In this document: positions 43,263 to 52,872 of the stretch, in pieces | Layout of the letters: each line of letters starts with the position of its first letter | How positions within the stretch are numbered: the stretch's first letter is position 1 | Assembly (NCBI GenBank): GCA_034003725.1 | Contig: JAVEYB010000014.1 | Span: 1-64,000 of the forward strand | Source: Candidatus Zixiibacteriota bacterium | Lineage (GTDB): Bacteria; Zixibacteria; MSB-5A5; GN15; FEB-12 | Reading direction: 5' to 3' | Length of the DNA stretch: 64,000 nucleotides | Notes under the pieces: model-generated | What the model was told of the DNA's origin: nothing | The model's input: the letters and a program-made list of their open reading frames with translations, nothing else | The model's database searches: none | Position numbers and translations under genes: made by a program

Positions 43263-44084
43263 ATGAAGAAACTGAGCATACTGAAAAACTCGCGCGGCTT
43301 TTCGCTGCTGGAGGTATTGATCGCCCTGACGCTTACGGGCGTGATCACGGCGGCGATTCTCCAGGCATACGTCACGCAGCACCGCAACTACATGGTGCAG
43401 GATGACGTAACCGCCGTGCAGCAGAGCGCCCGCGCCGCGATCGATGAGATCGGTCGGCATGTCCGTATGGCCGGCAATGGTCTTCCGGCGGGCGTCGACG
43501 GTTTGATTCCGGTCAATTCCAACCCGGACAGTCTGTGGGTCCGATATCGAGTCGACAACTGCGAGGCGACCCTGGACACGACGATGGCGTCGGTGACCGC
43601 AGACATCATCTGCGCCGGCAGCGTGGGTTGTTTTGAGGCGGACCAGATCGCGTACATTTTCCATCCCGACTCCGGGGGTGGGGAGTGGTTCTGGGTGACC
43701 TCGGTGGACAGCGCGAACGGCCGGATCAGCCACGCGACGGCGCCGTTGTCGCAGGCCTACGTGGAAGGCGCGGTCGTGATGACGATGGAGCAGGTGCTGT
43801 TCTATGTTGATCAGACGACGACGCCGGACAACCCGCTGCTGATGATCCAGCTGCCGGGCCAGGCGGCACAGATCTACGCGGACAACGTCAGCGACCTCCA
43901 GTTCCGGTATCGCATTCAGAGCGGCGCGGTGGTCGACAATCCGCTGCTGATCGAAGACGTGCGGGAGGTTCTGATCAGCGTAACCGGCCGCTCGGAAACG
44001 CCGGATGCCGAGGCCGATGAAGACGAGCAATATCGCGAGCGCACGTACGCATCGGCGATTCACTTACGCAATATAGGCCTCTAA
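43263..44084 (+). CDS. PilW-like minor type IV pilin
   Basis: 273 aa with prepilin site RG-FSLLEVLIALTLTGVITAAIL. The next part (QHRNYMVQDDVTAVQQSARAAIDEIGRHVRMAGNGLP) is the typical helix of PilW proteins, where 'RMAG..' recurs. Cysteines NCEA, ICAGSVGCFE could form a disulfide. Starts 7 nt after the PilV-like gene. Confidence 0.87.
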   Translation: MKKLSILKNSRGFSLLEVLIALTLTGVITAAILQAYVTQHRNYMVQDDVTAVQQSARAAIDEIGRHVRMAGNGLPAGVDGLIPVNSNPDSLWVRYRVDNCEATLDTTMASVTADIICAGSVGCFEADQIAYIFHPDSGGGEWFWVTSVDSANGRISHATAPLSQAYVEGAVVMTMEQVLFYVDQTTTPDNPLLMIQLPGQAAQIYADNVSDLQFRYRIQSGAVVDNPLLIEDVREVLISVTGRSETPDAEADEDEQYRERTYASAIHLRNIGL

Positions 44085-44100
44085 CAGGCAGGTGCAGCAT

Positions 44101-45798
44101 ATGAACCGAACGAAACTGAAATCCGAACAGGGCATCGTCACCGTCATCGCCCTGATTATGGTTGGCATGTTGACGCTGATCGGACTGGCGGCGCTGTCGA
44201 CGTCAGACGACGAAGTCAATATTGCCGGCAACGAGTTCCAGGAGATGCGGGCGTTTTATGCCGCTGAAGCGGGACTCGAGGCGGCGGCGGCGACGCTGCA
44301 GCACGAATATGAGTCGACGGGGGTTCCGCCGACCATCATGCCGGCCGGCAGCGACTCGGTCAACGGGTGTCGGGTCCGGTATATCACCGCGGACGACGGT
44401 CCTGCAACACAGCGCACGCTGACGACCGGCACGCTGGCGGGGCTGCACGCGCTGGTGAAGTCGTTTACCATCTCATCGGCCGGATACAAGTCTGCCGACC
44501 GCTCCCGAGTGGCGCTTCAGCAGTCATTTGAGACGGCGCTGGTGCCGATATTCCAGTTCGCGGTGTTTTACGGCAACGATCTCGAGATCGCACCGGGCGC
44601 CGAGATGACGCTGATCGGTCGCGTGCACTCGAACGGCAATCTCTGGGTGCAGGCGGCGAGCACGCTTCGCATGGACTCGTACGTGACGTGCAGCGGGGAG
44701 TTCCTGCACGGCCGTAAGGGACCCGGCAGCGTGGACGGCGGTGATGTCCGGATCAAGGACGCGACGGGTACCTATCGCTCGGCGCAGGCGAGCGCTCCGG
44801 CCGACGTCAACGGCGACGGCTGGTTGACGCATCTTGATACGAGCTGGTACAACCAGTCGGTCGACCGGTGGGACGGCCGCGTCCAGGACGGCGCGCACGG
44901 GCAGGGTGAATTGAACCTGCCGTTGTCGAACGCCGATGATCCGCACAAGATTATCGAACGCGGCAATTCCAACCCTGACTCCTACGAGCACAAGGCGACG
45001 CTGAAGTTTATCGACGGGCAGGCGTACCAGAAAGTCGGCGGCGTCTGGAACAACGTCACCGCGAGCATGATCGCGGACGGCGTCATCACGACTACGGCCA
45101 ACAAGTTCTACGATCAGCGTGAGCAGACGTGGGTCGACGTGATGGACCTTGATATCGGCCGGATGTACGACGAGGGCTACGCGCCCGACAACGGCGTGGT
45201 GTATTTCTCGGATGAGATCAGCGGTTCGGGTGACTGGCCGGCGCTGAGGCTGAACAACGGCGCCCAGCTTGACGCGCCGCTGACTATCGCGAGCGAGAAC
45301 CCGCTCTACACGAAGGGCAATTTCAACAGCATCAATAAGCAGCCTGCGGCTATCATGGGTGACGCCATCACGTTTCTTTCGGGGAATTTCGATGATTCGA
45401 AGAGTACGTTGGGCAAGGACAACCGGCAGGCGATCGAGACGACCGTCAACGTATCCTACCTGACGGGCAACACGGAGACGACCGCATCGAACTACAACGG
45501 CGGTTTCGAGAACCTTCCGCGCTTCCTCGAGGTGTGGTCCGGTCGTGCGTTCAACTGGAGCGGCTCGGCGGTCAACCTGTGGTACTCGCAGCAGGCTGAC
45601 GGTCTTTGGGGCGGTTCGTATTACTCGCCGCCGGTCCGTAACTGGCAATATGACACGGATCTCGACGACCCGAACAAGCTGCCTCCCGAAACCCCGGTGG
45701 TGCGCATTTTCCAGCGCACCGGCTGGCGGCAGGTCAACGTCGGATATGCCGATGCAGCCGACGACTTCGACTGGGACGCGCTGGTTCCGACCAACTAA
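44101..45798 (+). CDS. PilX-like minor pilin with long C-terminal domain
   Basis: 565 aa. N-terminal EQGIVTVIALIMVGMLTLIGLAAL and FYAAEAGLEAAAATL match the PilX N-terminal domain. The remaining about 480 residues are beta-rich with repeats of Trp/Tyr/Asn, and may form an adhesive tip-like structure; they are longer than ordinary PilX. ATG 44101 is chosen over GTG at 44092. Third gene of the set; no PilY1 or PilE is visible next to it. Confidence 0.8.
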   Translation: MNRTKLKSEQGIVTVIALIMVGMLTLIGLAALSTSDDEVNIAGNEFQEMRAFYAAEAGLEAAAATLQHEYESTGVPPTIMPAGSDSVNGCRVRYITADDGPATQRTLTTGTLAGLHALVKSFTISSAGYKSADRSRVALQQSFETALVPIFQFAVFYGNDLEIAPGAEMTLIGRVHSNGNLWVQAASTLRMDSYVTCSGEFLHGRKGPGSVDGGDVRIKDATGTYRSAQASAPADVNGDGWLTHLDTSWYNQSVDRWDGRVQDGAHGQGELNLPLSNADDPHKIIERGNSNPDSYEHKATLKFIDGQAYQKVGGVWNNVTASMIADGVITTTANKFYDQREQTWVDVMDLDIGRMYDEGYAPDNGVVYFSDEISGSGDWPALRLNNGAQLDAPLTIASENPLYTKGNFNSINKQPAAIMGDAITFLSGNFDDSKSTLGKDNRQAIETTVNVSYLTGNTETTASNYNGGFENLPRFLEVWSGRAFNWSGSAVNLWYSQQADGLWGGSYYSPPVRNWQYDTDLDDPNKLPPETPVVRIFQRTGWRQVNVGYADAADDFDWDALVPTN

Positions 45799-45853
45799 GA
45801 GGTGACGTCGCCGAAAGCATCGACGCACGACACCTTCGACGCCCTTACAACGA

Positions 45854-45885
45854 AAAGCCCGCCGCATGCGGCGGGCTTTTTGTTT
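45854..45885 (+). terminator. Terminator of the minor-pilin operon
   Basis: AAAAGCCCGCCGC pairs with GCGGCGGGCTTTTT around ATGC (about 45854-45883), with A- and T-runs on both sides, so it can act in both directions for the convergent sppA-like gene. Confidence 0.9.
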
Positions 45886-45903
45886 GTGGCGAAAGGTCGG
45901 CGA

Positions 45904-48327
45904 TCATTCGATTGTCACGTCGAACGGAAGTCGCGCGAGAAGCGTCGGGCCGTCGTCGGTCGATACCGTTGACGACCACAGCTTGTCCGGCGAGGTATCG
46001 CCTCGGGCGAGTATCGATGCGGCGGCACGGACCAGCGACCCTCCCGGAAGGATAAAGAGCGGGCGTCGCTCGGGGTACACAACGATATCGTAGTCGTCGA
46101 GTCCGAGCTGCGAGGCCGTATATTCCAGCGCTTGTTTGAGCCCGCCGATTTCGTCGACCAGTCCCGCCTGAAGGGCGTCGCGGCCGCTGAACACCCGCCC
46201 CTGTCCAAGCGCATCGACCGAGTCGCGGGACAGGGAGCGGTTGTCGCTGACAAGGTCGACGAAATGGTTGTAGAACGCCTGCAGCTGGTAGAAGTACTTC
46301 GCCCGTTCGTCGTCGGTGAACGGTCGCGATGCGGTCATCATGCCCGCGTACTGTCCACGGGTGTAGAGTTCCTTGTGCAGAGCGATCTTTTCGTAGAGCC
46401 CGCTGAGATCCGCCTTGCCGCCAAAAATGCCGATTGAGCCGGTGATCGAGCCTTCGTCAGCGAACAGGCGGTGCGCCGGCATACTGAAGTAATAGGCGGC
46501 CGACGCCGACACGTTTGCCATCGACACGACCAGAGGTTTCTGCCGGGCGGCGAGATCGACGGCGCGATGGATCGATTCTCCGGCCAGCGCCTCGCCGCCG
46601 GGGGAGTTCACCCTGAAGACGATACCTTTGATACTGCGGTCGCCGGCCGCCTGTCGGAGTGCGCCGGCCATGGCGCCGGGGGTAACGCCCTCCCCCGCCA
46701 GAAACGGCATTGACGCCAATCGATCGACCACGTCACCGTCGGCTACCACGACGGCGATTTTCGGCCGAGGGGTCCAGGAGTCGTTGAGCAGAGTGTCGCG
46801 CAGATAGTGCTTGAAGGAGACCTGCGGTTGACCGGTCAAATACTCGCCGATCAAACGGTCGCGGTACAAGAGCCCGTCGACAAGACCGGCCGCGAGGGCG
46901 TCCTCGGACGTATACGGCCCCTGGTCGATCAGTGCGCGTACCGAGTCGGGGCTGAGTCCGCGACCGCGCGCGATGCCGTCCACGAACTGGTCGTACGTTT
47001 CATCGAGCAGACGGTCGACCTGTTCGCGGTATTCAGGCGAAGCCGAGCTGCGTGTAAACGGCTCGGCACCGGACTTATAGTCGCCGATCCTCAGTAATTC
47101 GACGTTGATGCCGAGTTTGTCGAGCGTGCCGGCATAGAAGGTGAGTTCCGCCCGCAAGCCGACCAGATTGACGCGACTGACCGGCGGGATGAGGATGTCG
47201 TCGCAGACCGACGCGACATAGTAAGCGATGTTGTTGGCGTCCTGGACGTAGCAGGTGACGGGCTTGCCGTGATCGCGAAAGAAGTGGAGCGCCGAGCGTA
47301 ATTCCTGTGCCTGCGCCAAACCGAGGCGGAGCCGTTTGAGATCGAGAATCATGGCGGATATCGACGGGTCTTCGGCGGCTCGATAGATGGTCGTGAGCAA
47401 GGTCGCGAACGGTTCGGTCTGCGGGCCGAAGACAGGGCGCGGAGGATTCTCCGGCTGCTCACCGGACAGGGCGAGGGCGAGCCGGCGTTTCGGCTGATTG
47501 ATTATGGACGTTTGTCGGTGGTTCGTCAGGCCCACGAATGCTATCGTTCCCCTGCCGTCACCCTCGTCGGTGAAGCGGCTCCGGGCGCCTGCAAAATACT
47601 CGACGAGATTCGTACGGAAGCCGAGCATGAAGTTGTGATGGGAGTCCAGGCTGCCATAGAGGTAGAGTCCGCGTATCGGCGTGTAGGTACCGTGGTAGAT
47701 CCAGTCGGCATCGGACGTGCTCGTCCCGGTCGACAGCAGCATATCGGCAGCGAGGGTGGCTTTGGGGCCGAACGGCTGCAGGGCCAGCGAGTAACGCATT
47801 TCGGTTTCCGTGCGGTCACCGTCGACTCGGCCTCTGTTGAGATTGGAGAACAGCGCACCCCAGCGGACTTTGGGTCCGTACGCGCCCGACACCCCGATAT
47901 TCCAGAAGTGGCGATTGTTGTAGAATCCGGGACCGTCGCTGAAGTACCGGTACGAGACGCCCGCCTGAATGCCGGACATGACCGGAAACCCGGCGGCCCA
48001 AATCCACTCTTTGTAGATGCCATCGGGACGGTCGAGATAGCGGTACGCGGAAGTCACATGATCGCCCGTCACCGCCCAGCCCCAGCTTCGTGCGACCTTA
48101 CCGTCGAAATAGTCAGCCATAATCATCGCGGCGCGGGCACGGTATCGCGCCAGTTCCGCCGGGTTGGTCCAGGCGGCCTCAACGCCGAAGGCGTCGGCGG
48201 CGGGTACGTGAAAAAACACTCCGTCAGGAACAGGGATTCGGTCGATTGACTGGGCGGCGGAGTTTCGGGCGAACACACAGGCCAGGCAGAGGGCGAGGAC
48301 GGTCGTGATTGTCGTGCATCTTCTCAT
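45904..48327 (-). CDS. SppA-type signal peptide peptidase with extra N-terminal barrel-like region
   Basis: 807 aa. After a signal peptide (ending NSAAQS), residues 28-275 form a Tyr/Trp/Gly-rich beta region with alternating hydrophobics (AGVSYRYFSDGPGFYNNRHFW, LYLYGSLDSHHNFMLGFRTNLVEYFAGA) that resembles an outer-membrane barrel. Residues 285-790 are a two-repeat SppA: Lys418 in IGDYKSGAEPF and Ser609 in ANVSASAAYYFS are the expected dyad. E. coli SppA is anchored by an N-terminal helix; here the protease would be tethered to the outer membrane, which is unusual. Overlaps the preceding gene by one base (TAATG). Confidence 0.82.
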   Translation of the reverse strand: MRRCTTITTVLALCLACVFARNSAAQSIDRIPVPDGVFFHVPAADAFGVEAAWTNPAELARYRARAAMIMADYFDGKVARSWGWAVTGDHVTSAYRYLDRPDGIYKEWIWAAGFPVMSGIQAGVSYRYFSDGPGFYNNRHFWNIGVSGAYGPKVRWGALFSNLNRGRVDGDRTETEMRYSLALQPFGPKATLAADMLLSTGTSTSDADWIYHGTYTPIRGLYLYGSLDSHHNFMLGFRTNLVEYFAGARSRFTDEGDGRGTIAFVGLTNHRQTSIINQPKRRLALALSGEQPENPPRPVFGPQTEPFATLLTTIYRAAEDPSISAMILDLKRLRLGLAQAQELRSALHFFRDHGKPVTCYVQDANNIAYYVASVCDDILIPPVSRVNLVGLRAELTFYAGTLDKLGINVELLRIGDYKSGAEPFTRSSASPEYREQVDRLLDETYDQFVDGIARGRGLSPDSVRALIDQGPYTSEDALAAGLVDGLLYRDRLIGEYLTGQPQVSFKHYLRDTLLNDSWTPRPKIAVVVADGDVVDRLASMPFLAGEGVTPGAMAGALRQAAGDRSIKGIVFRVNSPGGEALAGESIHRAVDLAARQKPLVVSMANVSASAAYYFSMPAHRLFADEGSITGSIGIFGGKADLSGLYEKIALHKELYTRGQYAGMMTASRPFTDDERAKYFYQLQAFYNHFVDLVSDNRSLSRDSVDALGQGRVFSGRDALQAGLVDEIGGLKQALEYTASQLGLDDYDIVVYPERRPLFILPGGSLVRAAASILARGDTSPDKLWSSTVSTDDGPTLLARLPFDVTIE

Positions 48328-49394
48328 TACTGATTATCCCTTCCTGTCCCCCGCAGATAGATGTTGCCCTTTCCGCGCACCGAGCCGCTGATACTGACAT
48401 CGGCGTCACCGGAGCGAAAGGCAAGCCGGTTCGGCTTGACGAGGTCCGCCCGGAACGGGAGGCTGACGGCTTCGATGATGCTGTTGTCTTCGACAGAGAA
48501 CGAGAAGTAGGCGGAAATGTCCGAAGGCACGGTCATTTCGATATCGTCGTATCGGTTGGTAACGACGAGCTGTCCGTTCGGCATCGAGAGGACTTCGATT
48601 GCGATCGGCTCGGAGGCGCCTCGGATGAAGCTGCTTTCGCCGGTCGCAACGAAGCCGACGATGTCGATTCTTCCGAAGCTGTTGCGGACATTGATTTGTC
48701 CGTGAACATCTTCGATGCGGATGTCGCCGCCGTCGTTACGAAACCGCGACGCGACCGAGGGCGACCGCACACCCGCCGCGCTCAACAGGGCGTTGGTGGT
48801 CGAGACGGTTATGTCGCCGGAGACGTCCTTGATCGTCACTCGCTGGTTCTTGGTGTCCAGTTCGAGCTTGCGGGTAACGCGGCTGACGTCGAGCCGGCCG
48901 TACGAGGACGGGATGTTGAGTTCGGCGAAGGGGCCGGTCGCCTCGATATCGAAATAAAGCGCTTCGACGCGCACTTCGCAGTCGACCGGCAGCGTGATAC
49001 GCAGGTCGACCTGCCCGGATTCCATGTTTTCGCTCCACGGCGCGGGGTTGGGCGCACGAAGGTCGACGCGGATGTAGTCGGGAAGGGCATCCACGGTGAC
49101 GGAGATGACGTCGATGTAGTCGAAAGCGCGGGAGCGCGAGTCGGTCCTCGCCTGCTTGGTATAGGTCGCGACAACATTTGAAGCGGGGCCCGTTTCGATA
49201 CGCAGGCGCCCGGTCAGGTTCTCGGTCGAGCGAACCTGTACGCGCCGCCGCTGACCCATCGCCCTTGAGACGACCAATTCCGGGGTGGAGAACGATCCGC
49301 GTTCGATCTCGAATATATCCTGCGCGGACGCGGGCACGAGATCGCACAGCAGAGCCGCGATCACAAGGAGGAGTATACGTCGCAGAGGCGTCAT
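48327..49394 (-). CDS. Secreted DUF4097-like adhesin-type beta protein (355 aa)
   Basis: Signal peptide MTPLRRILLLVIAALLCDLVPASA followed by beta-helix-like repeats with the DUF4097 pattern (GRLDVSRVTRKLELDTKNQRVTIKDVSGDITVST, FRNDGGDIRIEDVHGQINVRNSFGRIDI). Function unknown; related to putative surface adhesins. It is coupled to the methyltransferase upstream (4-nt overlap) and to the SppA-like gene downstream. Confidence 0.75.
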   Translation of the reverse strand: MTPLRRILLLVIAALLCDLVPASAQDIFEIERGSFSTPELVVSRAMGQRRRVQVRSTENLTGRLRIETGPASNVVATYTKQARTDSRSRAFDYIDVISVTVDALPDYIRVDLRAPNPAPWSENMESGQVDLRITLPVDCEVRVEALYFDIEATGPFAELNIPSSYGRLDVSRVTRKLELDTKNQRVTIKDVSGDITVSTTNALLSAAGVRSPSVASRFRNDGGDIRIEDVHGQINVRNSFGRIDIVGFVATGESSFIRGASEPIAIEVLSMPNGQLVVTNRYDDIEMTVPSDISAYFSFSVEDNSIIEAVSLPFRADLVKPNRLAFRSGDADVSISGSVRGKGNIYLRGTGRDNQ

Positions 49395-50194
49395 GTCGTC
49401 CTTTCCCGAGTGAAGTCATAAATCTGTTTCATAAGTATCGACCCGGCGACGGCGGCATTGAGCGACTCCACCGCAGTTTCATGCTCCAGTCGGACGACCA
49501 GGTCCGCAGCCTGCAGCACGTTCGCGGACAGGCCTTCAGCTTCGGAGCCGACCGCCAGCATGAAAGGCGACCGGGCAGCGAGATCGCCGAGCGACGGGGG
49601 GTCGATCTGGCCAGTGTTGTCGGCCGCGATCAACTTCATCTGTCGCTTCTGGCGCAGACCGAGAACCTCATCAAGGCCGGCCTGTGCGATGGCCACGGCG
49701 AAGATCGAACCTGCCGAAGACCGGACGACTTTCGGCGCAAATGGTTCGGCGCAAGCGCCGAGCAGTCCGACCACTCCGAAACCGAATGCGGCCGCGGACC
49801 GGATCAGCGTTCCGAGATTGCCCGGGTCGCCTATGTTCTCACACAGAAGGACCTTACGAACGGAAGATCGGCAAAGTTCGGTGAATCGACCGTCGGGCAC
49901 GGGAAAAACGGCCAGAATGCCCTGACTGGTCATCGTATCGGTCACCGACTGGATTCGCTGGGCTGAGAGTTCCTTGATCACGACGCCGCGCTTGGCGAAC
50001 ACCGTCACCAGCCCTTCGCCACGATCGGAGATCAGCGACGGCGCGTAGTAGATGGCTGCCGGGCTTGCTTGATTTCGATAAGCTTCCTCGAGCACACGAA
50101 CGCCTTCGGCGACAAATTGTGCGTGTTCTTTTCGTCCTTTTTTCGTAAGAAGAGATTTAATATGTTTGAGTTCGGTACCGGTAATGGTCGCCAT
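49391..50194 (-). CDS. TrmH/SpoU-family RNA 2'-O-methyltransferase
   Basis: 267 aa. N-terminal substrate-binding domain (FVAEGVRVLEEAYRN), then the trefoil-knotted SpoU methyltransferase: ENIGDPGNLGTLIRSAAAFGF (motif 1), VGSEAEGLSANVLQAADLVVRL (motif 2) and ESLNAAVAGSILMKQIY (motif 3). Closest in style to the RlmB/TsnR group that methylates 23S rRNA; the exact target is not determinable. First gene of a three-gene coupled set. Confidence 0.92.
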   Translation of the reverse strand: MATITGTELKHIKSLLTKKGRKEHAQFVAEGVRVLEEAYRNQASPAAIYYAPSLISDRGEGLVTVFAKRGVVIKELSAQRIQSVTDTMTSQGILAVFPVPDGRFTELCRSSVRKVLLCENIGDPGNLGTLIRSAAAFGFGVVGLLGACAEPFAPKVVRSSAGSIFAVAIAQAGLDEVLGLRQKRQMKLIAADNTGQIDPPSLGDLAARSPFMLAVGSEAEGLSANVLQAADLVVRLEHETAVESLNAAVAGSILMKQIYDFTRERTT

Positions 50195-50229
50195 AGCGAG
50201 CCTTTCGCAAATCCAATGGTGGTAATGTC

Positions 50230-52872
50230 TTGAGACTTCGGCAGCTTATGCAAGCGAAAACTGTTTTCGTTCTATGCCTCACGCTGTTGTGGTTCGCGTC
50301 GTTGTGCCCTGCGGCCGAGGAACGAGTGCGCCTCGGCGGCCTCGACGGACTCGATCCACTCGGCGACTCTACCGACTATCCCGTGCTGCTGGCGCTGTCG
50401 GGCGGTGGCGCGCGGGGTCTTGCGGCGATTGGCGTGCTCAAGGCATTCGAGGAAAAAAACCTGACCATACGCGGCATCGCGGGCACGTCAATGGGCGGTA
50501 TTGTCGGCGGCCTGTACGCCTGCGGCTATACTCCCGACGAGCTGGCGGACACGGTGGGCGCGTTCGACTTTTCCGAAGTTTTTTCCAACCAGCCGGCGCG
50601 ATCGACAATGTTCCAGACACGGCGGGCGGACCGCGATCGTCATCTGGTCACGATCCGATTTGACGGGATTACGCCGTATATTCCGCAGGGGCTTACGACG
50701 GGCCAGAAGCTGACCGCGCTGTTCACGCGCCTGACCACCAAGGCGAACTACCTCGCGGGCGGCGATTTCAGTCGGTTTGTCGTTCCGTTTGTCACAGTCA
50801 GTACCGATGTGGTGTCGGGTGAACTCGTGCCGCTGCGAGGCGGTTCTCTGTCGGATGCGATGCGGGCGACAATGGCTTTTCCGCTCGCGTTCACGGGCGT
50901 GGAGACGGACGGGCGACTGCTGATGGACGGCGGCATGCTGGCGCCGGTGCCGGTCGACCTGGCGCGAGCGTTGGTGGATTCGGTGTCGTTCGTGGTGGCA
51001 GTCAATACGACCAGCCCGCTCGTCGGCAAGGACGACCTGACGACACCGGTAGATATCGCGGGTCAGGTGACATCAATCATGACCGCGGACCAGCTCCGCG
51101 ATCAGTTGTCTCGCGCATCGTACGTCGTGACTCCGGCCATCGAAAGCTACTCATCGTCCGATTTCGACAGCAAGGACAGCCTGATTGCTTTGGGCTACCG
51201 CGCCGGTCTGAGCGCCGCCGACAGTATTATCGCACTCCAGGAAGCGCAGCATCGTGCGCGGCTCGTTCGCATACACGCGGTTCGGGTGGCGGGAGTCGAT
51301 CGCTTTCATGCGGACCGGCTGCACGCCGAGTTGATCGACCGCCTCATGTCACGCCGCGAGCTTATCGCGCACCTGCGGTCCTTCTATCGGGAGGTCGAGC
51401 CCTTCCAGATAGAGGCCATCATTCGCGACGCGGTTTTGGATGAAGGGATGTCGTCCGACCACGCGGTCGACGTGGAGATAGTTGTCGAGCCGGCGTTGCC
51501 GCGAGAGCGCGTCACGGTTACGTTCGATAACAACGCCATTTATGACGACTCGACACTGACCTCACTCATGCGCCTGTCCGACGGCGATATCAGCGCACGC
51601 GATCTGCGGGCGGGTATCGACAGTATTCGGGCGCAGTATCGTCGCGACGGCTACGATTTCGCCGACATCCGCACGATCAGCTACAACCGGGACAGCGCCA
51701 GAGTGACGATTGCAGTCGACGAGGCAATTATCCGGCGAATCGACGTGGAGAACAACTCGCGCAGCCGCGACTGGTTGATCCGGTCGTACTTTCCCTTTCG
51801 GGTCGGTCAGCCGTACTCAACGTCGGGCGCCGCGCAGGGGGTTTCAAACCTCTATGGTACGGACCTGTTCGACCGCGTGAGTGTCGACCTCATTCCGTAT
51901 CGAGGGGGGGCAATCGTCAAGATCCAGGTGGTCGAAAAAAGATATACGCAGCTTCGTGTCGGGTGGCACTGGGTTGACGAGTACCAGTCGGAGGAATTTT
52001 TCGAACTGCGGGATGACAACCTGTACGGCGTCGGTCTCGAGGCGCTCGCGCACGCCCGGGTGGGGAAGGATCGCTGGCAGTACTTCGTAAAGGGAAAACT
52101 CGATCGCATCTTTTTCACGTACATGACGGCGCAGACGCGCCTTTTCTACGAACGGATCGATCGTTCGCTGTTTTCGTCGCGGGGAGTCGAACTGGGCGAG
52201 CGCGAAGAGGAACGCTGGGGCGGCGAGTTTACGATCGGACAGCAGATTGCCCGGCTGGGCACGGTAACCGCTGGGCTCACCACCGAGGCAATCAGGTGGT
52301 ACGACAAGGTCGAGGATGCGGGAAACCGCATGAGCCTGCGATCGCTGACGCTGGAATCCAGAGTGGAGAATCTCGATCACGTTCCCTTCCCGACATCGGG
52401 CAATCAGCACCATTTCAAGCTGCAGTTGACCGGGGAGGTTTTCGGCGGCGACGTGGAGTTCACGAAGTACTATTCGTCGCTGGAGTCCTACTGGACATTC
52501 GGCACGGCGCTCACGGTGCATCCCAGGGTCGCGATCGGGCTGTCGCGCACGGGCATGCCGCCGCCCGAGAAGTTTTACGTGGGCGGTGCACAGTCGTTCG
52601 TGGGATATCATACCGACGAGCTGTCGGGAGACAAGGTGTTTTTGTTCAACCAGGAAGTGCGGTTGAATCTGCCGCTCAACCTGTACGCGATCGCACGATT
52701 CGATATCGGAGACGTGTACTCGTCGACGGATCAGATCAAGCTGAGGAATCTCCGTCACGGGTACGGCGCGTTCGCGGCCTACAGCTCGCCGCTCGGCCCG
52801 ATCGAATTCGGGTATGGGAGAGCGGATGACGATGTCGATCAGTTTTACTTCAATGCGGGGTTTGCGTTCTGA
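50230..52872 (+). CDS. Patatin-like phospholipase fused to a BamA-type barrel (type Vd-like)
   Basis: 880 aa. Signal peptide, then a patatin domain: GGGARG oxyanion hole (58-63), GTSMGG with Ser87, and DGG with Asp233. Next come POTRA-like segments (RVTVTFDNNAIYDDSTLTS, ...IRRIDVENN) and a C-terminal 16-strand-type barrel ending in FYFNAGFAF with terminal Phe. This layout matches PlpD-type autotransporters, which present a lipase at the surface. TTG 50230 after GGTGG, or ATG 50248, are both possible starts; I keep TTG because of the ribosome binding site. Confidence 0.87.
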   Translation: MRLRQLMQAKTVFVLCLTLLWFASLCPAAEERVRLGGLDGLDPLGDSTDYPVLLALSGGGARGLAAIGVLKAFEEKNLTIRGIAGTSMGGIVGGLYACGYTPDELADTVGAFDFSEVFSNQPARSTMFQTRRADRDRHLVTIRFDGITPYIPQGLTTGQKLTALFTRLTTKANYLAGGDFSRFVVPFVTVSTDVVSGELVPLRGGSLSDAMRATMAFPLAFTGVETDGRLLMDGGMLAPVPVDLARALVDSVSFVVAVNTTSPLVGKDDLTTPVDIAGQVTSIMTADQLRDQLSRASYVVTPAIESYSSSDFDSKDSLIALGYRAGLSAADSIIALQEAQHRARLVRIHAVRVAGVDRFHADRLHAELIDRLMSRRELIAHLRSFYREVEPFQIEAIIRDAVLDEGMSSDHAVDVEIVVEPALPRERVTVTFDNNAIYDDSTLTSLMRLSDGDISARDLRAGIDSIRAQYRRDGYDFADIRTISYNRDSARVTIAVDEAIIRRIDVENNSRSRDWLIRSYFPFRVGQPYSTSGAAQGVSNLYGTDLFDRVSVDLIPYRGGAIVKIQVVEKRYTQLRVGWHWVDEYQSEEFFELRDDNLYGVGLEALAHARVGKDRWQYFVKGKLDRIFFTYMTAQTRLFYERIDRSLFSSRGVELGEREEERWGGEFTIGQQIARLGTVTAGLTTEAIRWYDKVEDAGNRMSLRSLTLESRVENLDHVPFPTSGNQHHFKLQLTGEVFGGDVEFTKYYSSLESYWTFGTALTVHPRVAIGLSRTGMPPPEKFYVGGAQSFVGYHTDELSGDKVFLFNQEVRLNLPLNLYAIARFDIGDVYSSTDQIKLRNLRHGYGAFAAYSSPLGPIEFGYGRADDDVDQFYFNAGFAF

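Noticed and set aside
44524-45867. 447-aa minus-strand open frame opposite the PilX-like gene
   Set aside because: The sense strand has a pilin N-terminus and an operon partner; the antisense product is Arg/Val-rich low-complexity and the frame reads through the terminator at 45854.
51844-52758. 304-aa minus-strand frame inside the patatin-barrel gene
   Set aside because: The plus strand is a continuous gene of 880 codons with a recognised architecture.
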